Positions 1 through 9,092 of a stretch of DNA of 64,000 nt are shown here, in pieces. The number at the start of each line of letters is the position of its first letter. Position 1 is the first letter of the stretch. Below the pieces are notes generated by a model that was not told where the DNA came from, ran no database searches, and was given only the letters and a program-made list of their open reading frames with translations. The translations under genes were made by a program, and so were the position numbers. The DNA is from Chelativorans sp. AA-79 (lineage in GTDB: Bacteria > Pseudomonadota > Alphaproteobacteria > Rhizobiales > Rhizobiaceae), in NCBI RefSeq assembly GCF_029457495.1, contig NZ_CP120361.1, forward strand, positions 3,054,001 to 3,118,000, read 5' to 3'.

Positions 1-438
1 ACGGCCAGAGCGCAGGTGCAGGTAAGCGACGTCCGGCCTTTGCAGCAGCTCGTGCGAATGGGTGCAGACGAGTTGCTTCGGGGTGACCGCGCCCGTCCCG
101 TAGAGGATCCGGTCGTCGTACCCATAGGCACGGAGAAGAAATTCGGTCGAGGCGCGGAACATCTCCGGCATCACGTCACTTTCCTCTGCCCTTGCGCATT
201 CCTCTGCGCAGAGGAAGATGGGCCCGGTCTCCGCATAGGGCTGCAGATGCGGAAACGGCCGGTACGCCAAAGCCAGGTAAGGCTTTCCCGCCTGCACGTT
301 ATGCAGACAGTGACGGCAGGGTACGCCATCGCCGTCCGAAATGAGACGCTCGGGCGGATTGCCGTAAGCGTCCCGCTCACCTCCTTGCAGCGCTCTGGCC
401 TCTTCCGTGGGAATGGCGACGAATTTGATAAGGCCCAT
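1..438 (-). CDS. DUF1203 family protein (3' end cut by window edge)
   Basis: The ATG at 438 opens a frame that runs off the left edge with no stop, giving 146 visible residues; the family is usually about 155-160 residues, so only the last few codons are missing. The protein begins MGLIKFVAIPTEEARAL and contains the block PCRHCL near residue 41, the run RPFPHLQPYAETGPIF, and DDRILYGTGAV, which I recognise as the conserved core of the DUF1203 family. The paired cysteines and histidine of PCRHC suggest metal binding, but no function is established. It lies downstream of the OmpA-like gene on the same strand, 84 bases away. Confidence 0.8.
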   Translation of the reverse strand, partial: MGLIKFVAIPTEEARALQGGERDAYGNPPERLISDGDGVPCRHCLHNVQAGKPYLALAYRPFPHLQPYAETGPIFLCAEECARAEESDVMPEMFRASTEFLLRAYGYDDRILYGTGAVTPKQLVCTHSHELLQRPDVAYLHLRSGR

Positions 439-522
439 CGATCTTCTCCCGTCATCTTTCAGAATCCGGAGAAGATTGGAGATCGGGTGGCGTTCAGGCC
501 ACCCGATTCCTGATTCGGAAAG

Positions 523-1089
523 CTATCGCACGAAATCGTCGATGCGCCGCAAGGTCACGCGGCGGTTCTCCCAGCTCTCATAGGGCGTCTGCACGAGCAG
601 GAACTCCTCGCCATAGCCAACCGTTTCCAGCATGCGTGGCGGGATGCGGAAATGCCGGACGAGGATATTCTCGAGGGAGCGCGCCCGCTCTTCGGAAAGG
701 CGAAAATTGTAACCGTAGGAGCCCACCGCGTCGGTATGGCCTTCGAGCAGGATGCGCGTGCCCGGCCGCCGGCGCGCGATCTGGCGCAGGGCTGCTGCGA
801 TCCGGTCGACCTTGGGGTACTGCGAAGGCGGGATCTCGGCCGAGTTGAACGCGAAATTGATCGCCTGGATGTCGATGGAAGGTGCGCGGCGGCGCAGGTC
901 CGGTCGGCGCTTGAACTGGTCGATCGTCACCCGCTCCTCGGGCCGGATCCGCTCGCGCGGGGCGGCATCCAGCCTGCGCATGATCTGCGCCTCGGAGGGC
1001 ATTTCCGCCTGGGCAAGCGCGCCCCCGGGCAGCGCGGTAGCCCCGGCGGAGGCAAGAGCGACAAACAGGATTTGGCGGCGGTTCAGCAT
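523..1089 (-). CDS. OmpA-family peptidoglycan-binding protein
   Basis: A 188-residue exported protein. Residues 1-27 form a signal peptide with an arginine pair, a hydrophobic core and an ALAQA cleavage site. Residues about 75-185 are an OmpA C-terminal domain: LEGHTDAVGSYGYNFRLSEERA followed by ENRRVTLRRI are the usual peptidoglycan-binding blocks. There is no beta-barrel segment, so it is a small soluble or tethered periplasmic protein rather than a porin. In this family the domain binds diaminopimelate of peptidoglycan, so a role in tying the envelope to the wall is likely. The specific partner cannot be read from the sequence. Confidence 0.88.
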   Translation of the reverse strand: MLNRRQILFVALASAGATALPGGALAQAEMPSEAQIMRRLDAAPRERIRPEERVTIDQFKRRPDLRRRAPSIDIQAINFAFNSAEIPPSQYPKVDRIAAALRQIARRRPGTRILLEGHTDAVGSYGYNFRLSEERARSLENILVRHFRIPPRMLETVGYGEEFLLVQTPYESWENRRVTLRRIDDFVR

Positions 1090-1176
1090 AAATATGCTCC
1101 GGATTGGTCGAACGGCCGCATCATGCCGAGCGCACCTGAATCGGGCATGAACGGAACGATATGCTGCGTCCGGATG

Positions 1177-1752
1177 TCAGGAGCGGAGAAGAACCGCGGC
1201 GCGGGCCTCGGGCGATAGTTCGCTCACCGTCTCTTCCCGGCGCCATACGGGCGAAAATCCCAGCTTCTGATAGAGCTGCAGTGCAGCCGGATGGTCGAGG
1301 GTGCAGGTCTCGACCGAAACGATGCGCGGCGCATGTTCCCAGCCTGCACGGATCGCGGTGCCCAGGAACCAGCGGCCGAGGCCGCGCCCGATCGCATGCG
1401 GCATCAGTCCGAAATGAACGAGCCTGCACTCCTGCTCGGAAAGCAGGCGTAGTTCGAAAAAGCCGGCGGGGGCGCCGTCCAGATACAGGACGCGGATGTC
1501 CGCCCGGTCGCTGTCGACCCTCTCCTTGAGGTCTCTATCGCTCAGAGTCAAAGCGGCGGTCCAGTGCCACTCGCGGCCGACCCGGTCATAAAGATAGCGA
1601 TAGAAGTGGAGGGGCATGTCGCGGCACTTCAAAAGCGCGAGTTGCATGCCGGCGGGAGCCGGCGGATAGTGCTGCGGCTGCACTCCCATCTGGAGATGGG
1701 TGACAACGGCCGTCAGGACGCGGCCACGTGACGATGTCGCCTTGGCGGTCAT
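1177..1752 (-). CDS. GNAT-family N-acetyltransferase
   Basis: A 191-residue acetyltransferase of the GNAT fold. The acetyl-CoA binding loop is visible as GRGLGRWFL at about residue 122, and the C-terminal HPAALQLYQKLGF is typical of GNAT motif B. The start at 1752 is chosen because its ATG overlaps the TGA of the upstream sulfurtransferase gene as ATGA, a sign of translational coupling; an ATG 51 bases further up exists but would overlap that gene more deeply. The substrate is not predictable from sequence. Confidence 0.85.
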   Translation of the reverse strand: MTAKATSSRGRVLTAVVTHLQMGVQPQHYPPAPAGMQLALLKCRDMPLHFYRYLYDRVGREWHWTAALTLSDRDLKERVDSDRADIRVLYLDGAPAGFFELRLLSEQECRLVHFGLMPHAIGRGLGRWFLGTAIRAGWEHAPRIVSVETCTLDHPAALQLYQKLGFSPVWRREETVSELSPEARAAVLLRS

Positions 1753-2594
1753 TTCCGTTCTTTCACGACGGGCGTATCCTCGTGCCGCCCCCACTCGCTC
1801 CACGAGCCGTCATAGAGCCGGGCGTCCTTGTGCCCGAGCGACTCCAGCGCCAGGGAGATCACCGCTGCGGTGACGCCCGAACCGCAGGAGGTCACGACCG
1901 GCTTGTTTAGGTCAAGTCCTGCGGCTTCAAGCGTCTCCCGCAGGCGATCGAGAGGCAGGAGCTCGCCGTTCTCCGACAGCGACGAGGCCGGTATGTTCAC
2001 GGCGCCCGGCATGTGGCCCGAGCGCAGGCCGGGCCGCGGCTCGGGCTCCGTGCCGGCAAAGCGGCCGGGGGCGCGGGCATCGGCGATCTGTGCTTCACGC
2101 TTCTCCACGATATGACGCATCTGGTCGAAGGAAACCACGCGGCTTTCATCGAATTCCGGCACGAACGCGGTGGGGGCGATCTTGGTCGGCTCGCTCGTCA
2201 CCGGCCGCCCCTCGGCCCGCCAGCGCTCGAAACCGCCTTCGAGCACGAAGACCTTCTCCGCCCCCATCGACCGGAACATCCACCAGACGCGCGGCGCCGA
2301 CATGAGCCCCGGGCCGTCATAGACGACAATGGTGTCGTCCCGGGAAATGCCCATGGAGCTGACGTGGCGCTCGAATGTCAGGGGATCGGGCACTGCATGC
2401 GGCAGGTCCGAGTCCGGGTTAACGACGAGGTCCTGATCGAAAAACACCGCGCCGGGGATGTGCGCCGCCTCGTATTCGACCCGCGCGTCGCGGCCCGGAA
2501 AGTACCAGGAGCCGTCGACGATCGACAGGCCCGGCTCGTCAAGCCGCTCCTCGAGCCATCCGGCGGAGACAATGAAGGGACTCTTGTCGCTCAT
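1749..2594 (-). CDS. sseA: 3-mercaptopyruvate/thiosulfate sulfurtransferase
   Basis: A 281-residue tandem-rhodanese enzyme of normal length. The first, inactive rhodanese domain covers about residues 1-140 (SPRVWWM-like region). The second carries the active-site loop CGSGVTA near residue 232, where the cysteine takes up sulfur as a persulfide; this loop is the mercaptopyruvate type rather than the thiosulfate CRKGVTA type. It moves sulfur from 3-mercaptopyruvate to thiol acceptors or cyanide in cysteine breakdown. The start MSDKSPF was chosen over an ATG 63 bases upstream because family members begin a few residues before the SAGWLEERL block. It is translationally coupled to the GNAT gene. 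Confidence 0.9.
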   Translation of the reverse strand: MSDKSPFIVSAGWLEERLDEPGLSIVDGSWYFPGRDARVEYEAAHIPGAVFFDQDLVVNPDSDLPHAVPDPLTFERHVSSMGISRDDTIVVYDGPGLMSAPRVWWMFRSMGAEKVFVLEGGFERWRAEGRPVTSEPTKIAPTAFVPEFDESRVVSFDQMRHIVEKREAQIADARAPGRFAGTEPEPRPGLRSGHMPGAVNIPASSLSENGELLPLDRLRETLEAAGLDLNKPVVTSCGSGVTAAVISLALESLGHKDARLYDGSWSEWGRHEDTPVVKERK

Positions 2595-2699
2595 GCGTGC
2601 ACCCAAAAACTTCCTCAGCAAATCATCTGCCGTATCCCGCGAAAAGGAGCCGATCACAATAGATAGGGTCGGCGGCCCTCCGGCAAGTGCCCCGCCCGG

Positions 2700-3437
2700 T
2701 CACGCCGGGGGTGGCGGGCCGAAGCGGATGCGGAAGCGGCGGTTCTCCCGCCCCTTCTTCTCGATCTTGCCTATATGGATTTCTCCCACCTCGCCCGTGC
2801 GCGCCACATGCGTGCCGCCGCAGGGCTGGCTGTCGACGGATGAATTCTCACCGATGCAGACGAGCCGGATGCGGCCGGCACCCGCCGGAGGGCGAACATT
2901 CTTCGACTTGACGAGGTTCGGATGGGCGGCAAGCTCCTCCTCGCCGATCCAGCGCGTGAAGACGGGGTGGTCGGCCTCCACCAACTCCATGAGGCGCTCC
3001 GTCACCCCTTCCTTGGTCCAGCCTGCGTCGGGCAGATCGAAATCGATGCGCGAATCCGTTTCGTCCACGGCTGCCCCCGTAATCGGAAAGGGACAGACCA
3101 CGCTCAGGAGATGGCAAGCCGTGTGCATGCGCATCAGCCTGTGACGCCGCTCCCAATCGATCGCGATCGTCACCTGCTCGCCCACCGACGGAAGCGCCTG
3201 GTCCGCCGCGGGCACATGGACGATATCGTCCTTGGTTTCTCCCGTCACCGTCGCCGCAATGGCGATCTTCGAGCCGTCCGCACGCAGGAAATGACCGGTA
3301 TCCCCCGGCTGCCCGCCGGATGTCGCGTAGAAGACGGTGCGGTCGAGAATAACGCCGCCGCGCTCGTTGATCCCAAGGACGGCCGCTTCCGCGGAGGACA
3401 GATAAGGCTCTTCACGAAACAGCGCCTCGGTGCGCAT
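2700..3437 (-). CDS. Alanyl-tRNA editing protein (AlaX family)
   Basis: A 245-residue stand-alone editing domain related to the second half of alanyl-tRNA synthetase; such proteins hydrolyse Ser-tRNA(Ala), and sometimes Gly-tRNA(Ala), in trans. The zinc-binding residues are intact: the HxxxH pair in HTACH near residue 104 and the CxxxH in QPCGGTH near residue 206. The segment FYATSGGQPGDTG is the family glycine-rich loop. The ATG at 3437 is preferred because GGAG lies six bases upstream; an in-frame ATG at 3449 overlaps that site. It sits upstream of sseA on the same strand. Confidence 0.9.
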   Translation of the reverse strand: MRTEALFREEPYLSSAEAAVLGINERGGVILDRTVFYATSGGQPGDTGHFLRADGSKIAIAATVTGETKDDIVHVPAADQALPSVGEQVTIAIDWERRHRLMRMHTACHLLSVVCPFPITGAAVDETDSRIDFDLPDAGWTKEGVTERLMELVEADHPVFTRWIGEEELAAHPNLVKSKNVRPPAGAGRIRLVCIGENSSVDSQPCGGTHVARTGEVGEIHIGKIEKKGRENRRFRIRFGPPPPA

Positions 3438-3610
3438 CGTTTTCTCCATTCGTGGTCGTGATCGTGCGCCTGAAAACCGGCTCGAATGCATCGGCTAAAG
3501 ACATACCCTCGAGCTTGCGGGATGGGAACCGGGGAGTTTTGCCGTTTCCTTTAAGGTGATAGCAAATTAATCTGAGGAAGCTGCAGCCCATATCTGCACG
3601 GAGAACCCCT

Positions 3611-4830
3611 ATGGCGGATCAAAGGACCGGAAAACCGCGATCGTTTGCTGTCCCGGCGCTCGTGGCAACGGTTCTTACCGGGGGGTGGCTCGTCGAGCCG
3701 ACAGAACCCGGCCCGTTCTACGGAACGCAAAGCTTGACGATTTCCGGAGCGCCCGGCGATGTCCTTCGCGTGGAACCTCTGCCCGTTCCCGTCCCCGGCG
3801 AGGCACAGGCCTGGCGTGTGCTCTACGTCTCCACTGGCCTTTCCGGCGAACCGATCACCGTTTCCGGCGTGGTCGCCGCGCCGCGGGGCGAGCCCCCGCG
3901 GAAGGGCGCCCGGTCGTCGCCTGGGCCCACGGTACGACAGGCGTGACGAGCCGTTGTGCCCCGTCGCTGAGGGCGGACTTCTTCGAGCATGTGCCCGGCG
4001 CAGCGGAATTCCTCGAACGCGGCTATGTGCTGGCGGCCACCGACTATCCGGGACTTGGTACGCCCTCGCCACATCCGTATCTCGTGGGAGAGAGCGAAGG
4101 CCGAGCGGTGCTCGATTCCGTCCGTGCCGCGGCCCATGTCGGGGGCGCCGGCGCAACGAACCGATTCGCCGTCTGGGGCCACTCCCAAGGCGGTCATGCC
4201 GCCCTTTTTGCCGGGCAGATCGCCGCCTCCTACGCGCCGGAGCTGGACCTTGCCGGCGTGGCCGCCGCAGCACCCGCCACCGATCTCGCCAAGCTTCTGA
4301 AAGACGATCTCCCGAGCAAGGCGGGCAAGGTGCTCACAGCGCTCGCGATGTGGTCATGGAACAAGGTTTTCGACGCGCCGCTTTCGCCGCTGCTCGATCA
4401 GGACGCCATTGCCGCCATCGACCGCATTGCGAGCGACTGCATGGAGGGCCCCCTGCAGGGTCTCGTCCTTGCCGAGCGCGAGAAGGCGATCAATCGTGAT
4501 TTCATCCATGGTGAGCTGACCGAGACCGAGCCCTGGAAGACGCTGCTCGCGCGCAACGTACCGGATGCCAGCGGCGCCGGAGGGCCTCTGTTCCTCGCTC
4601 AGGGCACGGCGGACCCGATCGTAAGCCCGCAGGTCACGCTCGATTTCGCAGAACTCGCCTGCCGCAGCGGCACGCCCGTGCGCTTCAATCTCGGTCAGGG
4701 CCGCGACCATCTCGGGATCCTTGCCGAGAGCACCGATGAGGCCGTGCAATGGATAGCGGACAGTCTCGCGGGCACCCCGCCCCCGAACGACTGCGGAAAC
4801 CTGCCGCGCGTCGACGGCGGCCGAAACTGA
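3611..4830 (+). pseudogene. Secretory-lipase-like alpha/beta hydrolase, interrupted by a -1 frameshift
   Basis: The coding sequence is split between two frames. The first frame (3611 to about 3895) encodes a hydrophobic export signal and the start of the hydrolase; the second continues to the stop at 4830. Adding one C to the five-C run at 3893-3897 joins them into a continuous 406-residue protein reading GEPPAEGRPVVAWAHGTTG. The catalytic triad is present downstream: Ser in GHSQGG, Asp in QGTADPI and His in GRDHLGI. The segment DYPGLGT resembles the secretory lipase (LIP) family. It may be a recent pseudogene, a sequencing error in a homopolymer, or, less likely, a -1 slippage site. It converges on the cysteine synthase gene. 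Confidence 0.75.
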
Positions 4831-4840
4831 GGCCCGCCGC

Positions 4841-5881
4841 TCAGTTCTCCGGCACGGGCTCGAACGGCACGGAAATATCGGGCGTCATCTCCATCCAGGC
4901 CGGCACTGGGAGATTCTTCTCGCGCAGGAAGGCCGGATTGAAGAGCTTCGACTGATAGCGCGTGCCGTAGTCGGCCAGGATCGTCACGATCGTATGCCCG
5001 GGTCCCAGATCCTTGGCCAGCCGAATCGCGCCGGCGATATTGATGCCGGTCGACCCACCGAGGCAGAGCCCCTCTTCCTGGACGAGCGAGAAGATGATCG
5101 GCAGCGCCTCCTCGTCCGGTATCTGATAGGAAAAATCCGGCTCGAAGCCGTCCAGATTGGCCGTAATGCGGCCCTGGCCGATGCCCTCGGTGATCGAACT
5201 TCCCTCCGCCTTCAGCTCGCCGGCGGTGTAGTAGCTGAAAAGCGCCGCCCCCCTGGGATCGGCCAGCCCGATCTTTATATCGCCGCGCTTGTGCTTCAGT
5301 CCCTCGGACACACCGGCCAGCGTGCCGCCGGTGCCGACGGCGGAAACGAAACCATCCACCTTGCCTCCGGTCTGGCTCCAGATCTCTTCGGCCGTCGTGC
5401 GGACATGACCGTCGCGGTTCGCGACATTGTCGAACTGGTTGGCCCAGATCGCGCCGTTCGGATCCGTGCGCGCAAGCTGTTCAGCCAGCCTGCCCGACAC
5501 TTTCACATAGTTGTTCGGGTTTCTGTAGGGCACCGCAGGCACTTCGATCAGCTCGGCGCCAAGAATGCGCAGCGCGTCCTTCTTCTCCTGGCTCTGTGTG
5601 TCCGGGATCACGATCACCGTACGGTAGCCCAGCGCCTTCGCCACCACCGTCAGGCCGATGCCGGTATTGCCGGCAGTACCCTCGACGATAACGCCGCCGG
5701 GTCGAAGGAGCCCCCGCTTCTCCGCGTCGCGGATGATGAAGAGCCCTGCCCTGTCCTTCACGGACTGGCCGGGATTCATGAATTCAGCCTTCCCGTAGAT
5801 CTCGCAGCCAGTCTCCTCCGAGGCCCGCCGCAGGCGGATGAGCGGCGTGTTGCCGATGGCTTCGATCACCGATGGGTACAT
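4841..5881 (-). CDS. cysK: Cysteine synthase A (O-acetylserine sulfhydrylase), long form
   Basis: A 346-residue PLP enzyme making cysteine from O-acetylserine and sulfide. The PLP lysine lies in NPGQSVKDRAG, the substrate loop reads EGTAGNTGIGL, and the phosphate-binding glycine loop is GTGGT. It belongs to the longer alphaproteobacterial subgroup rather than the 310-residue E. coli type. I chose the ATG at 5881 (MYPSVIEAIGNTPLI), which matches the usual N-terminus; in-frame ATGs at 5948-5939 would add 20-odd poorly conserved residues. It converges on the lipase gene with 10 bases between stops. Confidence 0.9.
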   Translation of the reverse strand: MYPSVIEAIGNTPLIRLRRASEETGCEIYGKAEFMNPGQSVKDRAGLFIIRDAEKRGLLRPGGVIVEGTAGNTGIGLTVVAKALGYRTVIVIPDTQSQEKKDALRILGAELIEVPAVPYRNPNNYVKVSGRLAEQLARTDPNGAIWANQFDNVANRDGHVRTTAEEIWSQTGGKVDGFVSAVGTGGTLAGVSEGLKHKRGDIKIGLADPRGAALFSYYTAGELKAEGSSITEGIGQGRITANLDGFEPDFSYQIPDEEALPIIFSLVQEEGLCLGGSTGINIAGAIRLAKDLGPGHTIVTILADYGTRYQSKLFNPAFLREKNLPVPAWMEMTPDISVPFEPVPEN

Positions 5882-6065
5882 GGGGGCGATTCCTCGTTCT
5901 GCGGAAGGCTTCTGCGGCGAGCGGGCCGCCTGCGGCATATTCATCATGCCTTGGCTCGAACCTAAAAACCGGCTCCCTTCAAGGCAAGCTCTTGTTTTCG
6001 CGTCTGCCCGCCCGCCGTGGCAAATGCTTCGGCCATTCCGCTCCCTGGCGGACGGATTTTCCTGA

Positions 6066-7286
6066 TCAGCGTTCCACCGGTTGGGGCGCGTGGCGCACCG
6101 TCCGTTCGGGCGGCACGTCGCGTGCCATAAGGTAAATTGCCAGACTGGCGGCCAGCATCGCCGCGTAAAAGCCGAACAGCCACTGATATGCGGCCGCCGG
6201 CTCGCCCGACGTGCTGAACTCGGAGAACAGAGCGCCCGTGGCGAACTGCATCGCTCCCACGCCGCCGATCGAGAAGAAATTGAGGAGAGTGACCCCACGC
6301 CCGGTCAGATGCGGCGGCAGGAAGGCGCGGCCATGGGCCATCAACAGGCCATAGCTGCCGCCAAAGAGGCCCACCACCACCAGAACCACGGTGACACTGC
6401 CCATCGTTCCGGCGGGGAGGACGGCGAGCCAGACAAGGGCGACCACGCTGACGCCGTTGCCCGCCACGGCCACCCATTTCCGCGTGCCGAAAAGAGTGTC
6501 GAGCGGCCCGTAGAGAAAGGAGCCCGCCGCCATCGCCAGTGCCATGAAGAGCGTCACCTGCCCGATCAGCAGCGATTCTGCACCGAAGATGTCGGCTAGA
6601 TAGGGTCCAGCCCACAGGCCCCGGATGCCTGCTGCCGGCGCGTAGCTCAGCGCGGTGAGCGGAATGATGGGCCAGAGCACGCGCATGCGCAGAAGCTCGA
6701 GATAGCCCCGAAGACCGGAACCGGACGGTGCACCGTCGGCAGCCGGATCGCGAACGAAGAGGAGAATGGCGGCAGAAACCGCCAGGGTGAGCACGCCGAG
6801 ACCCGCCATCACCTCGCGCCAGCCGAAAGCTTCCGCCGCCGCCGCCAGCGGTGCCGCGCCGATGACATTGCCCATGGTGCCAATACCGACGAGCCAGGAG
6901 ATCAGGACCGCAAGCCGCGCGGGAGAATAGGTCTTGGCGAAAATGAAAACCGAGGCCATCAGCACCGGTGAGCATCCGACACCGATCATCGCCATGGCGG
7001 CGATGACCATCCAGGGCGCGGAGGCGAAAGCGAAGAGAAACGCACCGCCACCGCCACAAAGACCAAGTATCGCCGAGGCGGTTCGCCGCGGGCCGTAGCG
7101 GTCGAGCGACACGCCGACGGCGAACTGCATGAGGGCGAAGGAAGCGAACCACGCGCCGGACGCTGCCGAGAGATCGGCCTTGGTCGCTCCGAGCTCGGCG
7201 GTCAGCGCTGGCGTCAGCACGGCAAGAAAGGAGCGATAGAACTGCGATAGGATATAGGCGGCCGTGAGAGCCGCGATCCCTGCCAT
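6066..7286 (-). CDS. MFS transporter
   Basis: A 406-residue integral membrane protein with about 12 hydrophobic segments. The loop after TM2 reads GVSLDRYGPRR, which fits the major-facilitator motif A (GxLaDrxGrk). A central hydrophilic break near residue 190 (RDPAADGAPSGSG) separates the two six-helix halves. The substrate cannot be inferred; neighbouring genes (cysK downstream, DEAD-box helicase upstream) give no clear hint. Confidence 0.85.
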   Translation of the reverse strand: MAGIAALTAAYILSQFYRSFLAVLTPALTAELGATKADLSAASGAWFASFALMQFAVGVSLDRYGPRRTASAILGLCGGGGAFLFAFASAPWMVIAAMAMIGVGCSPVLMASVFIFAKTYSPARLAVLISWLVGIGTMGNVIGAAPLAAAAEAFGWREVMAGLGVLTLAVSAAILLFVRDPAADGAPSGSGLRGYLELLRMRVLWPIIPLTALSYAPAAGIRGLWAGPYLADIFGAESLLIGQVTLFMALAMAAGSFLYGPLDTLFGTRKWVAVAGNGVSVVALVWLAVLPAGTMGSVTVVLVVVGLFGGSYGLLMAHGRAFLPPHLTGRGVTLLNFFSIGGVGAMQFATGALFSEFSTSGEPAAAYQWLFGFYAAMLAASLAIYLMARDVPPERTVRHAPQPVER

Positions 7287-7402
7287 CGAAACGCCTCCTC
7301 CCGCCGTTTCCTCGGAGATTCTCGTGGAGGCTGCCTATCCCAGGAAAGGAAGGCAGGCAATTGGGCCAGACGCGGCGTGAGGATGTCCAGCGTCGATAAA
7401 AA

Positions 7403-7426
7403 GAGGCCTGCCGCGTGGCAGGCCTC
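7403..7426 (-). terminator. Rho-independent terminator of the DEAD-box helicase gene
   Basis: A 10-bp perfect stem (GAGGCCTGCC with GGCAGGCCTC) around a four-base loop GCGT. Read on the minus strand it is followed at once by TTTTTAT (complement of 7396-7402). It lies 13 bases past the stop of the helicase gene. Confidence 0.88.
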
Positions 7427-7439
7427 CGGTATTCCGGTT

Positions 7440-8777
7440 TCAGGCGGCGCGGGACGCGAAGCGGACTGCGCCCTTTGGGCCACCCTTGCGATTGCGCTTG
7501 CGGCGCGGCGGTTTTGACGCCGTCCGGTCGCCCGCGCTCTTCGTGGGCCTGGCTTCGGGCTTGCCGCCGCGCGGGCGGTCATTGGCCGGCAAGGGTGTGA
7601 CGTTGCTCCGTGCGGCATCGGGTTCCCGCGTGACATCTTTCACGATCGGGAGCCGCATGCGGATGACCCGCTCCACCTGCCGGAGCTTCGACGACTCGCT
7701 CGGATCGCACAGTGTAACCGCTTCGCCGTCGGCGCCGTTGCGCGCCGTGCGGCCGATGCGGTGAACATAGCTTTCCGCTTCGTCCGGCAGATCGAAATTC
7801 ACCACATGGCTGATGCCGGGCACGTCGATGCCGCGCGCGGCAATGTCGGTCGCCACGAGAATGCGCACCGAACCGTCACGAAAATCGTTCAGTGCCCGCT
7901 GCCGGGCGTTCTGGGACTTGTTGCCGTGGATCACGGCTGCGTCGAAGCCGTCGCGCTGGAGATCGCGGGTCACGCGGTCAGCACCGTGCTTGGTTCGGGC
8001 GAACACGATCACCTGGCCCATCTTCTCGTCGGCGAGCATTTCGGCAAGCACCAGGCGCTTCTGCTTGGTGCGGGCCATGACCACGCTCTGGCGAACTTCT
8101 GCCGCCGTCGTGCCCTGGGGCGATATCTCGATACGGACCGGCTCGCGCAGCAGGCTCGCCGTCAGCATCTCGATTTCCTTCGGCATGGTGGCCGAGAAGA
8201 GCGCGGTCTGGCGCGCCGGGTGCGTCGCCTTGGCGATGCGCCGGACATCATTGATGAACCCCATGTCGAGCATGCGGTCCGCCTCGTCGAGCACGAGCCA
8301 GGTGGTCTCCGAAAGCACCACATCACCCTCGCGCACCAGATCCGTCAGCCGGCCGGGAGTGGCAATCAGGACGTCGACGCCGGGGGCCATCCGCTTCACC
8401 TGCGAGTGGCGCGAAACGCCGCCCAGGACAAGCGCGGTGGAGATATGGGCGCCCTTGGAAAGGTCCCGCACGACCTTTTCGATCTGCACCGCAAGCTCCC
8501 GCGTCGGCACGAGGATCAGCGCCCGCGCCGTGCGCGGGCGGCGCTTGTTGCCGAGTCCGATGATCCTCGAAAGGATGGGGAGCGAAAAGGCGGCTGTCTT
8601 GCCGGAGCCGGTCTGGGCAACGCCCAAAATGTCGCGTCCCGCGAGGAAAGGCGGAATCGCCTTCTCCTGGATGGGCTTGGGCTCGGTCATGCCGGCGGCG
8701 TTGGCGGCGTTCAGAAGGGCGCCGGTGATCCCGAGGCGGGCGAAACCCTCTGGTTTCGCAATATTGTCATTGGTCAA
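7440..8777 (-). CDS. DEAD-box ATP-dependent RNA helicase (RhlE-like)
   Basis: A 445-residue RNA helicase with all superfamily-2 motifs in order: Q-motif FARLGI near residue 13, Walker A AQTGSGKT near 55, PTRELA near 93, TPGRL, DEAD near 165, SAT near 195, and HRIGRTAR near 342. The last 65 residues are a basic, low-complexity tail (KPPRRKRNRKGGPKG), usual for RhlE-type helicases and likely an RNA-binding tether. Such enzymes remodel RNA in ribosome assembly, mRNA turnover and cold adaptation. It has a 315-base upstream leader and its own terminator, so it is probably monocistronic. Confidence 0.92.
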   Translation of the reverse strand: MTNDNIAKPEGFARLGITGALLNAANAAGMTEPKPIQEKAIPPFLAGRDILGVAQTGSGKTAAFSLPILSRIIGLGNKRRPRTARALILVPTRELAVQIEKVVRDLSKGAHISTALVLGGVSRHSQVKRMAPGVDVLIATPGRLTDLVREGDVVLSETTWLVLDEADRMLDMGFINDVRRIAKATHPARQTALFSATMPKEIEMLTASLLREPVRIEISPQGTTAAEVRQSVVMARTKQKRLVLAEMLADEKMGQVIVFARTKHGADRVTRDLQRDGFDAAVIHGNKSQNARQRALNDFRDGSVRILVATDIAARGIDVPGISHVVNFDLPDEAESYVHRIGRTARNGADGEAVTLCDPSESSKLRQVERVIRMRLPIVKDVTREPDAARSNVTPLPANDRPRGGKPEARPTKSAGDRTASKPPRRKRNRKGGPKGAVRFASRAA

Positions 8778-9092
8778 TCGTTTTTCTCTCTCGAGCGCCG
8801 GCCCTCAAAGGCAGGCGCAAATCGGTCCATGGCAGGGCGCAACCTGCCGAACCGTGGTTTTGATGAACGACAAGGCGGCGGGTTTGCCCGCACGGCTGCG
8901 CTGTCGCGCCCGGACCATGGTCCGGGGCTTTTCCTTCCTGCCGATTCGGTGGGAACCCGAGGAGGATGAGACGCAACCAGTCCCGTTTCGAGAAAGCCAG
9001 AAGACCCGGCTCATGCGCCTATGGGCCTCATATGGAGTATCGCGGCTGAAAGCGCAAACGAAATGTTGTGCGCTGCGAAAAGAGAAGCCGCA
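8778..9092 (-). promoter_or_regulatory. Gene-free leader upstream of the DEAD-box helicase
   Basis: This 315-base stretch between two minus-strand genes holds no convincing gene. It contains an 18-bp perfect palindrome centred on CCATGG (8909-8926) and other short inverted repeats. The length and dyads would fit a structured 5' untranslated region, as is common for cold-inducible helicases, but no known riboswitch or thermosensor motif is recognisable. Confidence 0.4.

Noticed and set aside
5882..6298. N-terminal extension of cysteine synthase into the MFS gene
   Set aside because: The added residues are the MFS gene read in another frame; family proteins begin at MYPSVIEAIG.
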